A stretch of 64,000 nucleotides of DNA from Gammaproteobacteria bacterium (lineage in GTDB: Bacteria; Pseudomonadota; Gammaproteobacteria; Pseudomonadales; Pseudohongiellaceae): contig JAWKZW010000001.1 of the NCBI GenBank assembly GCA_041395725.1, positions 2,232,001 to 2,296,000 on the forward strand. The letters are read 5' to 3'. Of the stretch, positions 1-8,246 are shown piece by piece (the first letter of the stretch is position 1; the number at the start of each line of letters is the position of its first letter). A program made the position numbers and the translations under genes. The notes under the pieces are model-generated. The model saw only the letters and a list, made by a program, of their open reading frames with translations, did no database searches and was not told the DNA's origin.

Positions 1-1
1 G

Positions 2-730
2 TGCGAAAGGTTTGCCGATGAAGACGCACGCGGCATTGTGGTTTCTGACATCAATCAGGCTGGCGCCAGGCAGGTGGCTGAAAGTATTGCGTCGCGAACT
101 GACTCACTGGCAGTGGCCACCAATGTTGCCGAGGAAGAGCAGGTCAAGGGTCTGGTCGAGACCACCCTGAACAGGTTTGGTCAGATTGATCTGCTGTGTT
201 CCAATGCCGGGATTTTTACTCCCGGCGGCGAGGAGGTTGCCACCGAGGCGTGGCAGAAGATCTGGGATATCAATGTCATGTCGCACATCTTCGCCGCCCG
301 TGCCGTGCTGCCCCACATGCTGGAACGAGGCGAAGGTTATCTGCTGAACACTGCCTCGGCCGCGGGGCTGCTGAGTCAGATTGGCTCAGCCCCTTACGCA
401 GTAACCAAACACGCGGCAGTCGGTTTTGCCGAGTGGTTGTCGATCACCTACGGTGATCGGGGGATCAGGGTTTCGGTGCTGTGCCCGCAGGCCGTACGCA
501 CGGAAATGACTGCCAATACCCGCAACGGCGGCGTAGCCGGTGTGGATGGGATGCTGGAGCCGGAGCAGCTTGCCGGCACGGTAGTGGAGACGCTGGCGGA
601 AGAGCGGTTCCTCGTGTTGCCGCACCCGGAAGTGCTTACCTATATTCAGCGCAAAGCGTCCGACTATGACCGCTGGCTGGCCGGGATGCGCAAGCTGCAG
701 GCCCGGTTCGGTTCCTTGTACGAAGACTGA
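2..730 (+). CDS. SDR family NAD(P)-dependent oxidoreductase, 5'-truncated by the window edge
   Basis: The reading frame is open from the first bases of the window, so the N-terminal part, including the glycine-rich nucleotide-binding turn, lies outside. What remains is a classical short-chain dehydrogenase: the NAG motif (LCSNAGIF), a catalytic serine in the NTASAAG stretch and the YxxxK pair in PYAVTKHA, in the usual order and spacing. SDRs of this type oxidise or reduce alcohols and ketones with NAD(P) in the cytoplasm. The substrate cannot be told from the sequence. The internal GTG at 38 is not taken as the start, because coding sequence typical of the family (RFADEDARGIVV) continues upstream of it. 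Confidence 0.9.
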   Translation, partial: CERFADEDARGIVVSDINQAGARQVAESIASRTDSLAVATNVAEEEQVKGLVETTLNRFGQIDLLCSNAGIFTPGGEEVATEAWQKIWDINVMSHIFAARAVLPHMLERGEGYLLNTASAAGLLSQIGSAPYAVTKHAAVGFAEWLSITYGDRGIRVSVLCPQAVRTEMTANTRNGGVAGVDGMLEPEQLAGTVVETLAEERFLVLPHPEVLTYIQRKASDYDRWLAGMRKLQARFGSLYED

Positions 731-895
731 TGGGCCGATGAATCGCTCTCCGTGTGGTAGCGGGAAATTACCCGGGAGGGCAGGGAAATCCTTTTCGAGA
801 CATGGTAACCTTCACTTTTTAGCCGGAAAACCGGCGGCATACTGCTGTTTTCCTCATCACCAAACCCCGAAACAGACGACGCAGAAGGAAGAACT

Positions 896-1384
896 ATGAC
901 ATTGATGATAGGCAAACACAGTGTGGTATCGATTCATTACACGCTGAAAGATGACGAAGGTCAGGTAATGGACAGCTCCGAGGGGCGTGAACCACTGGCC
1001 TACCTGCACGGCGAAAACAACCTGATTCCCGGCCTGGAAAGTGAGCTGCAGGGCAAGACTGTGGGCAGCAGGTTCGAAACCATCATCGAGCCGAAAGACG
1101 CCTATGGTGAAACGAATGACGAGTTAGTTCAGACAATCGGCAAGCAGATGTTTCAGGGAGTGGAGGAAATCGAGCCTGGCATGACCTTTATCGCCCAGGG
1201 CGAAGGCGGCCAGCAGCGTCAGGTGCGGGTTGTCGAAGTGGATGAAGAGAATGTGACTATCGATGCCAACCATCCCATGGCGGGGAAGACCCTGCATTTC
1301 GATGTGGAGGTTGTGGAGGTGCGGGAAGCGACGCCGCAGGAAATTGAGCATGGTCATGTTCATGGCGGCGGCCACGACCACTAG
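896..1384 (+). CDS. slyD: FKBP-type peptidyl-prolyl cis-trans isomerase, SlyD-like
   Basis: This 162-residue cytoplasmic protein has the SlyD layout: an FKBP half-domain (VSIHYTLKDDEGQVMDSS), an inserted chaperone flap (about residues 70-125), the returning FKBP strand (FDVEVVEVREAT) and a short histidine-rich tail (HGHVHGGGHDH) that would bind nickel or other metals. Such proteins catalyse proline isomerisation, act as chaperones and in enterobacteria help nickel insertion into hydrogenase. The tail here is much shorter than in E. coli SlyD. The ATG at 896 follows GAAGGAAG closely. A second ATG three codons on is an alternative start. No hydrogenase genes are nearby, so a general folding role is more likely. 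Confidence 0.92.
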   Translation: MTLMIGKHSVVSIHYTLKDDEGQVMDSSEGREPLAYLHGENNLIPGLESELQGKTVGSRFETIIEPKDAYGETNDELVQTIGKQMFQGVEEIEPGMTFIAQGEGGQQRQVRVVEVDEENVTIDANHPMAGKTLHFDVEVVEVREATPQEIEHGHVHGGGHDH

Positions 1385-1421
1385 ATACAAGCGCTGGCCA
1401 CGTAACCCGAGGTTCCCTGAA

Positions 1422-2111
1422 TTGATCACCAGACTTGTTAAAATCTGCCTCCTGGCACTCCTGATCGGTCCCGCACCGGGCCTGGCTCAGGAGAGCCTTG
1501 AACTCAAAGACGGTTGGACTATCCAGTACTTTCTGGCTCTGCCTGGTGAGGAATCCAGTCGTCAGTCGCCCTGGCCTCTGGCGGTTTTCATGGGCGGGGG
1601 TTCAGGCAATGCACCCATCTCTTACGAGGTGTACCGCTTCTATGCCAGAGAGCTGGCCAGTCTGGGCTGGGCTGTGGCCGTGCCGGTGTCTCCGGACAAC
1701 CGCTCCTTTCGCGGCGCCAATGTGGACCGGGTACGGGAACTTGTCAGTGTTCTGCAGGCGCGCGAAGACGTCGCACAGGGCAAGACTCTGCTGGCCGGTA
1801 TTTCTGCGGGGGGAATGTCGGCGCTGGAAATCGCCAGGCGCTATCCCGAAGAAATTCTGGCCGTGATGGCGGTCCCGGCGCTGGTCAGGAATGCCTTTAA
1901 TTTGAAAGCCCTGGCGGGAATGCCCGTTTATCTGCGTATCGGCAGTGACGATGAACTCGGTTGGGGAATGCAGTTCGAGGAGACTGTCGAGGCCCTGACG
2001 GAAGTGGGGGTGAAACTGGATGCGCAGCTTCTGTATGGTGAACCCCATATGTTCGGCCTGGACTGGGATAGAGTGAGCGACTGGCTTTCGACGCTGCCTG
2101 CGACGCCCTGA
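1422..2111 (+). CDS. Secreted alpha/beta hydrolase (dienelactone hydrolase/esterase-like)
   Basis: The preferred start is TTG at 1422, nine bases after GAGG (1409-1412). It gives a 229-residue protein opening with a clean signal peptide (ITRLVKICLLALLIG...GLAQ). In-frame ATGs at 1350-1362 lie inside the end of slyD and would put a long charged stretch before the hydrophobic core. The mature part has an alpha/beta-hydrolase pattern: an early oxyanion segment (FMGGGSGN), a nucleophile elbow GISAGGMS, an acid in the GSDDELG strand and a terminal histidine in GEPHMFG. It is probably a periplasmic esterase or peptidase-like hydrolase with unknown substrate. It lies 37 bases after slyD and may share its transcript. 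Confidence 0.78.
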   Translation: MITRLVKICLLALLIGPAPGLAQESLELKDGWTIQYFLALPGEESSRQSPWPLAVFMGGGSGNAPISYEVYRFYARELASLGWAVAVPVSPDNRSFRGANVDRVRELVSVLQAREDVAQGKTLLAGISAGGMSALEIARRYPEEILAVMAVPALVRNAFNLKALAGMPVYLRIGSDDELGWGMQFEETVEALTEVGVKLDAQLLYGEPHMFGLDWDRVSDWLSTLPATP

Positions 2112-2300
2112 GGGAACAGCTCCCTGTGCGATAAGCAGATATGTTATTCGCCTGGTTCCCAGGACTTCATGTCAGTCTTTGAATATTCACTAACTTAAAA
2201 ATTTTCCAGCTTACCAACCCCGCCTGCCTGCCGGTAATTACTGCGTTCACCGTAATTCGCTTTCTGCGTCTGCTGCATCGCAAACCGTTTTTACTGTGGA

Positions 2301-2320
2301 AATTAATCAGAGGCTCCCTA
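2301..2320. repeat. Single arm of the dispersed palindromic repeat
   Basis: A variant of the arm that recurs in this window (see 29696-29747). It reads TTAATCAGAGGCTCC and runs into the stop codon of the methyltransferase gene at 2318-2320. Confidence 0.5.
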
Positions 2321-2911
2321 GGTTTTTACGCCGATAAGATAAGCATGATTTTGTGGCCACTGGTCCAGTTCCAGGTGTTTACACACCACGCCATGCAACG
2401 CCAGCAGCGCCAGGTTTCCAGTTATGCCGATCGAACTGTAATGGAAGGTCTGTCCGTGCCAGGTGTCCTGATGCTCGCCTGTCGTATCGCCAAAAGTATA
2501 AATGAGTACCCCCGCCGGCTTCAGCAATTTGCACAGCTTATTGACGACGGGTTCCTGTTGCTCGAGAGGCAGGTGAAAAATACTGTCCCAGGCCACCACG
2601 AAATCGTACTGTTCATCACTTTCGAAGCTACAGATATCATCGACGAAAAACGTCGCATCGGGATGATTTTCTATTGCCAGCTTGATCATCTCCGCTGACA
2701 CGTCGATACCGGTGACGGCCAGCTGTTGCTGTTGCAGCAGGCGGATTATCCGCCCGCCGGAGCCACAGCCCACATCCAGTGCACTGCCGCCCGGCCGGCA
2801 GAATTGCAGTGCCCGTTTGACCTGGGCGATGCCGTAGCGGGAATCCCGGTGCTGCTCGTGCCACCACTGGGCAATCTTGTTGTAGTTACTGCCAAGCACG
2901 CTGGGTTTCAT
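2318..2911 (-). CDS. Class I SAM-dependent methyltransferase
   Basis: This 197-residue cytoplasmic protein has the Rossmann methyltransferase motifs in order: motif I LDVGCGSGGR (about residue 46), the acidic end of strand 2 in GIDVSAEM, then VDDICSF and VAWDSIFHLP for motifs II-IV, and LLKPAGVLIYTF for the strand 5 region. The family transfers a methyl group from S-adenosylmethionine to small molecules or macromolecules. The substrate is not evident. The gene ends inside a copy of the dispersed repeat and starts 12 bases downstream of the convergently ordered UPF0178 gene, so the two are probably co-transcribed. Confidence 0.88.
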   Translation of the reverse strand: MKPSVLGSNYNKIAQWWHEQHRDSRYGIAQVKRALQFCRPGGSALDVGCGSGGRIIRLLQQQQLAVTGIDVSAEMIKLAIENHPDATFFVDDICSFESDEQYDFVVAWDSIFHLPLEQQEPVVNKLCKLLKPAGVLIYTFGDTTGEHQDTWHGQTFHYSSIGITGNLALLALHGVVCKHLELDQWPQNHAYLIGVKT

Positions 2912-2923
2912 GGACGCTATTCC

Positions 2924-3385
2924 TCACTGACTGCGGGGGGTTATGTGTTCCGCCAGCAGGCGGTCAAGATGGTCGGCAAACAACTTGCGATCTTTCTGGT
3001 TCAGCGCCGGAGGTCCCCCGGTGTCGAAACCACTGGAGCGCATGGAATCGAGAAAATCCCGCATATTCAGGCGTGCGCGGATATTACTGGAATCGAATAA
3101 CTCCCCTCTGGGGCTAAGCGCCAGTGCGCCTTTGGCTATCACTTCCGCAGCCAGCGGAATATCACTGGTGATTACCAGATCGCCGGCCACCGTGCGGCTG
3201 ACAATTTCGTCATCGGCCTTGTCGAAGCCGGAACTCACCTGTATTGACCTGATGAGTCCGCCTGGTGGTGTCTGCAGTGGCTGATTGGCGACCAGGGTCA
3301 GAGGGATCGCGGTCCGCTGTGCGGCACGAAACAGAATTTCCCGGATGACCACAGGACAGGCATCGGCATCGACCCAGATATTCAT
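2924..3385 (-). CDS. UPF0178 (YaiI/YqxD) family protein
   Basis: A start at 3385 gives 153 residues, the normal family length, beginning MNIWVDADACPVV. Codons open upstream of this in the same frame have no family character. The conserved features are the acidic N-terminal VDADACP, a central VSSGFDKADDEIV and ITSDIPLAAEVIAKGA, and RGELFDSSNI with a C-terminal GGPPAL. The fold is related to PIN/NYN-type nucleases, with acidic residues grouped as for metal binding, but the function is not established. It sits upstream of the methyltransferase gene in the same orientation. Confidence 0.9.
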   Translation of the reverse strand: MNIWVDADACPVVIREILFRAAQRTAIPLTLVANQPLQTPPGGLIRSIQVSSGFDKADDEIVSRTVAGDLVITSDIPLAAEVIAKGALALSPRGELFDSSNIRARLNMRDFLDSMRSSGFDTGGPPALNQKDRKLFADHLDRLLAEHITPRSQ

Positions 3386-3640
3386 AGCTTTCTCATGGCA
3401 ATCAGCCTCCGCGCCGACCGGGCCGGGAAGGTAAACCTTAGGCTGTGACCACCTGCAGCCAGCGCGGATCCGGTAACTACCGGGCGACGACAGGCATGGA
3501 CACCGCCAGACCGGTTTAAAGTAGCACGACTTCCTCTGCGCTGCCCACCCCCGAGGTGCGCGTAGAATCTGGGCTGCAGCCACGCGGGCCCGGAAATTGC
3601 AGCGACGGGGAATTTTTTTTCATCACAATGCAAATATTTC

Positions 3641-3668
3641 TTTACATGCACCCAAAAAAACCTAAAAT
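3641..3668 (+). promoter_or_regulatory. Candidate sigma-70 promoter of the decarboxylase gene
   Basis: TTTACA (3641-3646) and TAAAAT (3663-3668) each match five of six consensus bases and are 16 bases apart, in an A/T-rich stretch. Transcription would begin near 3675 and leave a leader of about 100 bases before the decarboxylase start. Confidence 0.45.
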
Positions 3669-3776
3669 TCGCGCTCGCCAGTTGAAATGGGCTGGGTATT
3701 CATCTCCTTCGGAGCTCCCGAGTACCGTTCCAGCAGTCTGGCGCCTTGTTCAACTGCGCATAGGGGGTTTTATGAG

Positions 3777-5006
3777 ATGCACGAATTCATTTCGGCCTAC
3801 TCAATGGTATGTGCTACACGTCCAGAACACCCGGTATATTGCCTGCGGCCTCATGCTGTAACGGCAGCTTCCCGATGGTTTCAAAATAATTTTCCTGGAC
3901 GCGTACTTTTCGCTGTCAAAACTAATCCTTTCTTTGTCGAAACGGTAGCTGCCGCCGGTATACAACACTTTGATGTTGCTTCGCTGGCTGAAATTGAACT
4001 GATCAGTTCAAAGCTGCCGGGGGCACGCATGTCCTTCATGCATCCCGTCAAGAGTCGCGTTGCAATTCGACGCGCCTATTTTGAATTTGGCATCCGGGAT
4101 TTCTCTCTCGACTGTGAGGCAGAGCTGGACAAGATTCTGGAAGAGACTGGTCATGCACCGGATCTCAACCTGTTTGTCCGGGTGGCGGTATCCAATCGTC
4201 ATTCCTGTCTACAGCTGGCCGGCAAGTTCGGCATCAGCGGTGGTCCGGCTGCGGACCTGCTGCTTAGAAGCCGACAGGTTTCCCAGCGACTGGGTATCTG
4301 TTTTCACGCTGGTTCGCAAATAATGCGACCTGACGCCTATGCGGAGGCGCTGGAGCAGGTATCCAGTCTGATCAGGAAATCCGGTGTCATCATCGACATT
4401 CTTGATGTGGGTGGAGGTTTTCCGTCGGTCTATCCTGACCTGGCGCCACCGCCACTGGCGGACTACGTCAGCTGCATCCTCGAATGCTTTGAAGAAATGC
4501 CGGTCAGTGAAACCTGTGAGCTGTGGTGCGAGCCAGGGCGGGCTCTTGTTGCCGAAGGCGCATCACTGGTCGTGAAAGTCGAGATGCGCAAAGACCAGAC
4601 TCTTTACCTTAACGATGGCACCTACGGCGGACTTTTTGATGCCGGTCAGCCACGCTTTATCTATCCGGTTGAGCGGCTGGAGAGAAGTCGGTCTGTAGAC
4701 GAGGAATTACTGGAGTTCAGTTTTTACGGGCCGACCTGCGACAGCATGGATTTCATGCCGGGTCCCTTCCTGCTGCCAGCGGATATTGGCGAGGGAGATT
4801 ACATCGAAATAGGTAATCTGGGCGCTTACAGCATGCAACTGCGAACCGAATTCAACGGCTTCAACAGCTATCTGCTGGCAAGTGTGAGCGATGAACCGCA
4901 GCTGTCTCACTATGGCAACGCCAGAGCGGCCGGTACTCACCTGGCGGCTTCAATAGTTGAAGCGAGGGCGCAGGATACCGGGCATTGGCCGGGTGAATCA
5001 CAATGA
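3777..5006 (+). CDS. Fold type III PLP-dependent ornithine/lysine decarboxylase
   Basis: The 409-residue protein belongs to the alanine-racemase-fold decarboxylases that make putrescine or cadaverine from ornithine or lysine. Visible landmarks are the PLP lysine in FAVKTN (K48), HAGSQ near residue 177, the phosphate-binding glycine loop DVGGGFP (about 210-216), CEPGRALVAEG (251-261) and the substrate-site cysteine of YGPTCDSMD (C321) contributed across the dimer. The ATG at 3777 follows AGGGGG by nine bases and starts exactly where family members do. The extra upstream residues in frame are unlike the family. Ornithine versus lysine specificity cannot be read with certainty. The stop overlaps the ATG of a short downstream frame. 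Confidence 0.9.
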   Translation: MHEFISAYSMVCATRPEHPVYCLRPHAVTAASRWFQNNFPGRVLFAVKTNPFFVETVAAAGIQHFDVASLAEIELISSKLPGARMSFMHPVKSRVAIRRAYFEFGIRDFSLDCEAELDKILEETGHAPDLNLFVRVAVSNRHSCLQLAGKFGISGGPAADLLLRSRQVSQRLGICFHAGSQIMRPDAYAEALEQVSSLIRKSGVIIDILDVGGGFPSVYPDLAPPPLADYVSCILECFEEMPVSETCELWCEPGRALVAEGASLVVKVEMRKDQTLYLNDGTYGGLFDAGQPRFIYPVERLERSRSVDEELLEFSFYGPTCDSMDFMPGPFLLPADIGEGDYIEIGNLGAYSMQLRTEFNGFNSYLLASVSDEPQLSHYGNARAAGTHLAASIVEARAQDTGHWPGESQ

Positions 5007-5219
5007 CGCAGGCGCAGAGGAAACCAGTAGACGACCGCAAGACTCAGCTGCTGGCCCATGCATTAGAGCAACATAGATATCACGTCGTTTGATGCCAGGC
5101 CGCTGATGGTATCCGCTGAAGCCACCAGCGTGCTGCCTTTGCTGGCCAGCGATGCCTGGCATCGGGGTCATTGGAAGAACCGAAAGCGTCGTCGCTTCAG
5201 CCAGTTGTTTGCCAGCTAG
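5003..5219 (+). pseudogene. Possible eroded gene downstream of the decarboxylase
   Basis: An ATG at 5003 overlaps the decarboxylase stop (ATGA), the usual sign of a co-translated next gene, but the frame runs only 29 codons to a TGA at 5090. Another frame then stays open with protein-like composition (DITSFDARPLMVSAEAT and on to a basic end) until a TAG at 5217. This would fit a truncated, frameshifted gene. I recognise neither part. It may instead be chance, and no other gene is visible in 5007-5317. Confidence 0.25.
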
Positions 5220-5264
5220 CGCAGAGGGCCGGCTGAACACGTCGGGAAAGAGCAAAGCAGGCTG

Positions 5265-5299
5265 ACCATGGCAAGCGCCGTAATAGCGCTGGCCATGGT
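5265..5299. terminator. Hairpin between convergent genes
   Basis: A 14-bp stem (5265-5278 with 5286-5299, one mismatch) with a seven-base loop lies between the convergent decarboxylase and aldehyde dehydrogenase genes. There is no T-run on either side, so it may aid termination or RNA 3' stability rather than be a standard intrinsic terminator. Confidence 0.35.
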
Positions 5300-5317
5300 A
5301 GTCGCCGCGGCAGCCGG

Positions 5318-6748
5318 TCAGGCTGCGTCATAACCCATGATAGCCTTGGTCTCCAGAAATTCTTCAAAACCTTCACGGCCCCATTCGCGTCCGTTACCGG
5401 ATTTCTTGTAACCGCCGAAGGGAGCGCTGAAATCCGGGCCGGCACCGTTGAGATGGACATTACCCGTCCGCAGGCGCCTGGCAATGGCTCTGGCGTGCCC
5501 GGGTTCGCCGGACACATAACCGGACAGGCCGTATTCCGTGTCGTTGGCAATCTGCACCGCGTCGTCGTCACTGTCGTAGGGGATGATGCAGAGAACCGGC
5601 CCGAAAATTTCCTCACGGGCGATCGTCATATTATTGCTGACATTGGCGAATACCGTCGGTTTAACATAGTAGCCCTTATCCAACCCTTCGGGTCGTCCGG
5701 GACCGCCGGCTATCAGCTCGGCGCCTTCGTCGATGCCTTTCTGAATCAGACCCTGGATCTTGTTGAACTGGGCTTCGTTCACCACCGGGCCGATGCGGGT
5801 TTTCTCGTCACCGGGGTCCCCCACGGTGGTGGCAGCCGCGGTGGCCCTGGCCACTTCGATGGCTTCGGCCATGCGGGCCCTGGGCACCAGCATGCGGGTC
5901 GGGGCATTACAGGACTGGCCACTGTTGTTGAAACAGCTGATGCAGCCACCTTTTACGGCCCTGGCGAAATCCGGCACGTCATCCAGGATAATGTTGGCGG
6001 ATTTACCGCCCAGTTCCTGCGTGACGCGCTTGATGGTATCCGCAGCGGCCCTGGCTACTTCACGACCCGCCCGGGTGGAGCCGGTAAAGGAAACCACGTC
6101 GAATTCCGGATGAGCGGACAGGGCGGCGCCGACTCCCGGACCGTCGCCATTTACCAGATTGAATACACCCGCCGGCAGGCCGGATTCGGCAATTATCTCG
6201 GCCAGAAGATAGGCGCTGATCGGTGCTTCCTCGCTGGGTTTGAGCACCATGGTGCAACCTGCGGCGATGGCCGGGGCAACCTTGCAGGTGATCTGATTCA
6301 GCGGCCAGTTCCAGGGCGTAATAAAGGCGCAGACCCCCGCCGGCTCCTTGACAATGTGGGTTGTCCCACGGACCTCCTCGAACTGGTAATCCTTGAGGAG
6401 GGCCATGATATTAAGGAAGTGCGCCATGCCGGCGCCCACTTGCGCGGTACTGGCCAGGGTCAATGGGGCTCCCATTTCGCTGGAGATGGCAGTTGCCAGC
6501 TCGCCACCCCGGGCTTTCATGCCGGCAACGATTTTTTCGATAACGGCAAGCCGTTCCTCAATGCTGGATTGAGCCCAGACCGGGAAGGCGGCCCGGGCGG
6601 CCCGGGCGGCTGCATCCACGTCTTCCGCGGTTCCCAGTGAAATCGTGGCGAAGGGCTGTTCGGTTGCAGGGTTAATCACCTCGAGGGTTTTCCTGTCCTG
6701 AGGGGTTACCCACTCACCGTTGATATAGAATTTGTTGTAAGCCTGCAT
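5318..6748 (-). CDS. Aldehyde dehydrogenase family protein
   Basis: This full-length 476-residue NAD(P)-dependent aldehyde dehydrogenase oxidises an aldehyde to the acid in the cytoplasm. The family residues are present: the oxyanion asparagine in PWNWP (N147), the cofactor-binding SFTGST (about 220-225), the general base in QELGGKS (E245) and the nucleophile in GQSCNAP (C280). The C-terminal PFGGYKKSG is also intact. The substrate is not clear. The gene faces the decarboxylase, so an amine-catabolism link is possible but only suggested by position. The ATG at 6748 has a purine-rich AGGAGCAACTTC leader. Confidence 0.95.
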   Translation of the reverse strand: MQAYNKFYINGEWVTPQDRKTLEVINPATEQPFATISLGTAEDVDAAARAARAAFPVWAQSSIEERLAVIEKIVAGMKARGGELATAISSEMGAPLTLASTAQVGAGMAHFLNIMALLKDYQFEEVRGTTHIVKEPAGVCAFITPWNWPLNQITCKVAPAIAAGCTMVLKPSEEAPISAYLLAEIIAESGLPAGVFNLVNGDGPGVGAALSAHPEFDVVSFTGSTRAGREVARAAADTIKRVTQELGGKSANIILDDVPDFARAVKGGCISCFNNSGQSCNAPTRMLVPRARMAEAIEVARATAAATTVGDPGDEKTRIGPVVNEAQFNKIQGLIQKGIDEGAELIAGGPGRPEGLDKGYYVKPTVFANVSNNMTIAREEIFGPVLCIIPYDSDDDAVQIANDTEYGLSGYVSGEPGHARAIARRLRTGNVHLNGAGPDFSAPFGGYKKSGNGREWGREGFEEFLETKAIMGYDAA

Positions 6749-6897
6749 GAAGTTGCTCCTTCTTTGTGGTCGACAGTCAGCGCCAGGCGTGGTGGTCGAC
6801 AGCGAGGTCTATGCATTGCGGTAACTGAAAAAAGGAGGCTAGTATAACTGAGTTGCTGTGACAACAATCATGTGGACCCAGGAGACCGGTTATTTCC

Positions 6898-7659
6898 ATG
6901 ACAAAAAGCTTGCGCTCAGCTATGGGTCGCCGCCTGGCGGCTTTTCTCAGTAAGTCGCTGCCTGGTTATCAGCGGCTCGATACCGTCTCGATGGAGGTTG
7001 TGGCGGAGGTTCTACAGCCGGGGGATATCCTGCTGGTTGAGGGTGATAGTAGAATCAGTGTCGCCATCAAATACCTGACCCAGTCATCGTGGTCACATGC
7101 CTGTCTCTGCGTAGGAAAGGGTGATGAAGGTCCGGATGAACCGATTCTGCTGGAGGCAGACCTGCAGAATGGTGTTCATCTGGTGCCGGTTGCAAAATAT
7201 AGCCATTTTAACGTGCGCATTTGTCGGCCGGTGGGCCTGACTGCGGATGAGACACGGAAAGTTGTTGAGTTTGCCCGTGAAAAGCTTGGCCATCACTATG
7301 ATCTGAAAAATGTGTTAGACCTGGTACGGTTTCTTATCCAGCGACCAGCGGTGCCTAATCGGTACCGGCGTTCCATGCTGGCCCTGGGTAGTGGCGAGCC
7401 GACCCGGGCCATCTGTTCCACCCTGATTGCCCAGTCTTTTCAGTACATTGACTATCCGATTCTGCCGCGCCTGGGGGAAGAGGGTGATGATGGCGAGGTG
7501 CCCACTTTCTACCGTGCCCACTTCACCCACTACACGCCGAGAGACTTTGATGCCTCGCCGTATTTCGCGATCGTCAAGCCAACCATTGAGAAGGGTTTCG
7601 ACTATCGGACGCTGCAATGGACACCGTCAGAACTGCAGATGACTGAAAGGACAGGCTGA
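6898..7659 (+). CDS. YiiX/YebB-like permuted NlpC/P60-type cysteine hydrolase
   Basis: The 253-residue protein matches the YiiX-like branch of NlpC/P60 folds, in which the catalytic order is permuted. An early LQPGDILLVEG strand leads to a histidine in SSWSHACLCVG (about residue 70), then to a carboxylate in LEADLQNGV, and the cysteine comes late in RAICSTLIAQSF (about residue 165). Related proteins are amidases or lipid-hydrolysing enzymes, and the true substrates of most are unknown. There is no clear signal peptide. The start follows CAGGAGACC with some spacing. It stands alone between divergent and convergent genes. Confidence 0.8.
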   Translation: MTKSLRSAMGRRLAAFLSKSLPGYQRLDTVSMEVVAEVLQPGDILLVEGDSRISVAIKYLTQSSWSHACLCVGKGDEGPDEPILLEADLQNGVHLVPVAKYSHFNVRICRPVGLTADETRKVVEFAREKLGHHYDLKNVLDLVRFLIQRPAVPNRYRRSMLALGSGEPTRAICSTLIAQSFQYIDYPILPRLGEEGDDGEVPTFYRAHFTHYTPRDFDASPYFAIVKPTIEKGFDYRTLQWTPSELQMTERTG

Positions 7660-7760
7660 AGGAACAGTTGACTGCCGGTTCCGGTAGACGCGGCAAGGAG
7701 GATTTGAGGCTGCGCCTGTTTCGGAAGCGTCTTGCAACAGCCAGCTTGCTGTGTTTCCAG

Positions 7761-8246
7761 TCATTCCCAGGTTGAGTAGGGATTCCTGGCCAGGCTGTGG
7801 TTGCCGAAACGAGGATCCATGGTGACTTCTTCGGCGATCCAGTCCGGCAGTGTGAGCAACTGACCCTCCGACTGCAACTCTACCTCCGCAACGATGAGCC
7901 CGTTATTCTCGCCGTTAAAGACGTCAATTTCCCAGGTCACTTCGCCCTGTGGAAAGAAAAAGCGCTGCTTCTCGATCGCCGCGGCAAGGCAGACTTCCCG
8001 CAGCATCTCCTGGGCGTCTTCCATGGGAATTGCATATTCATACTCGCGGCGGGAGATCCCGCTGGCAACACTTTTGACCCCAAGATAGGCCTTTTCACCC
8101 GCCAGCCGGACCCGCACTGTGGTCCCGTTTGCCGTCGGTATATAAGCCTGCACGATCCGCAGGCCGTTTTCCAGACGTGGTAGTCTGTCCACTTTAACCA
8201 GAAATTTACGTTCAATTTCGATTGCCATGGCGCCCGACCCGCTCAC
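7761..8246 (-). CDS. CYTH domain protein (class IV adenylate cyclase/tripolyphosphatase fold)
   Basis: The small protein carries the CYTH signature near its N-terminus (EIERKFLV, the ExExK motif), followed by alternating basic and acidic strands (RVRLAGEKAYLGVKS, YEYAIP, TWEIDVF, IVAEVEL) that form the phosphate-binding tunnel. Single-domain members hydrolyse inorganic triphosphate or nucleoside triphosphates, and a few make cAMP. The length fits a stand-alone enzyme. The ATG at 8246 overlaps the stop of the upstream protease gene (ATGA), which suggests coupled translation. An ATG at 8228 gives the more typical N-terminus MAIEIERKF and is the alternative. Confidence 0.9.
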   Translation of the reverse strand: MSGSGAMAIEIERKFLVKVDRLPRLENGLRIVQAYIPTANGTTVRVRLAGEKAYLGVKSVASGISRREYEYAIPMEDAQEMLREVCLAAAIEKQRFFFPQGEVTWEIDVFNGENNGLIVAEVELQSEGQLLTLPDWIAEEVTMDPRFGNHSLARNPYSTWE

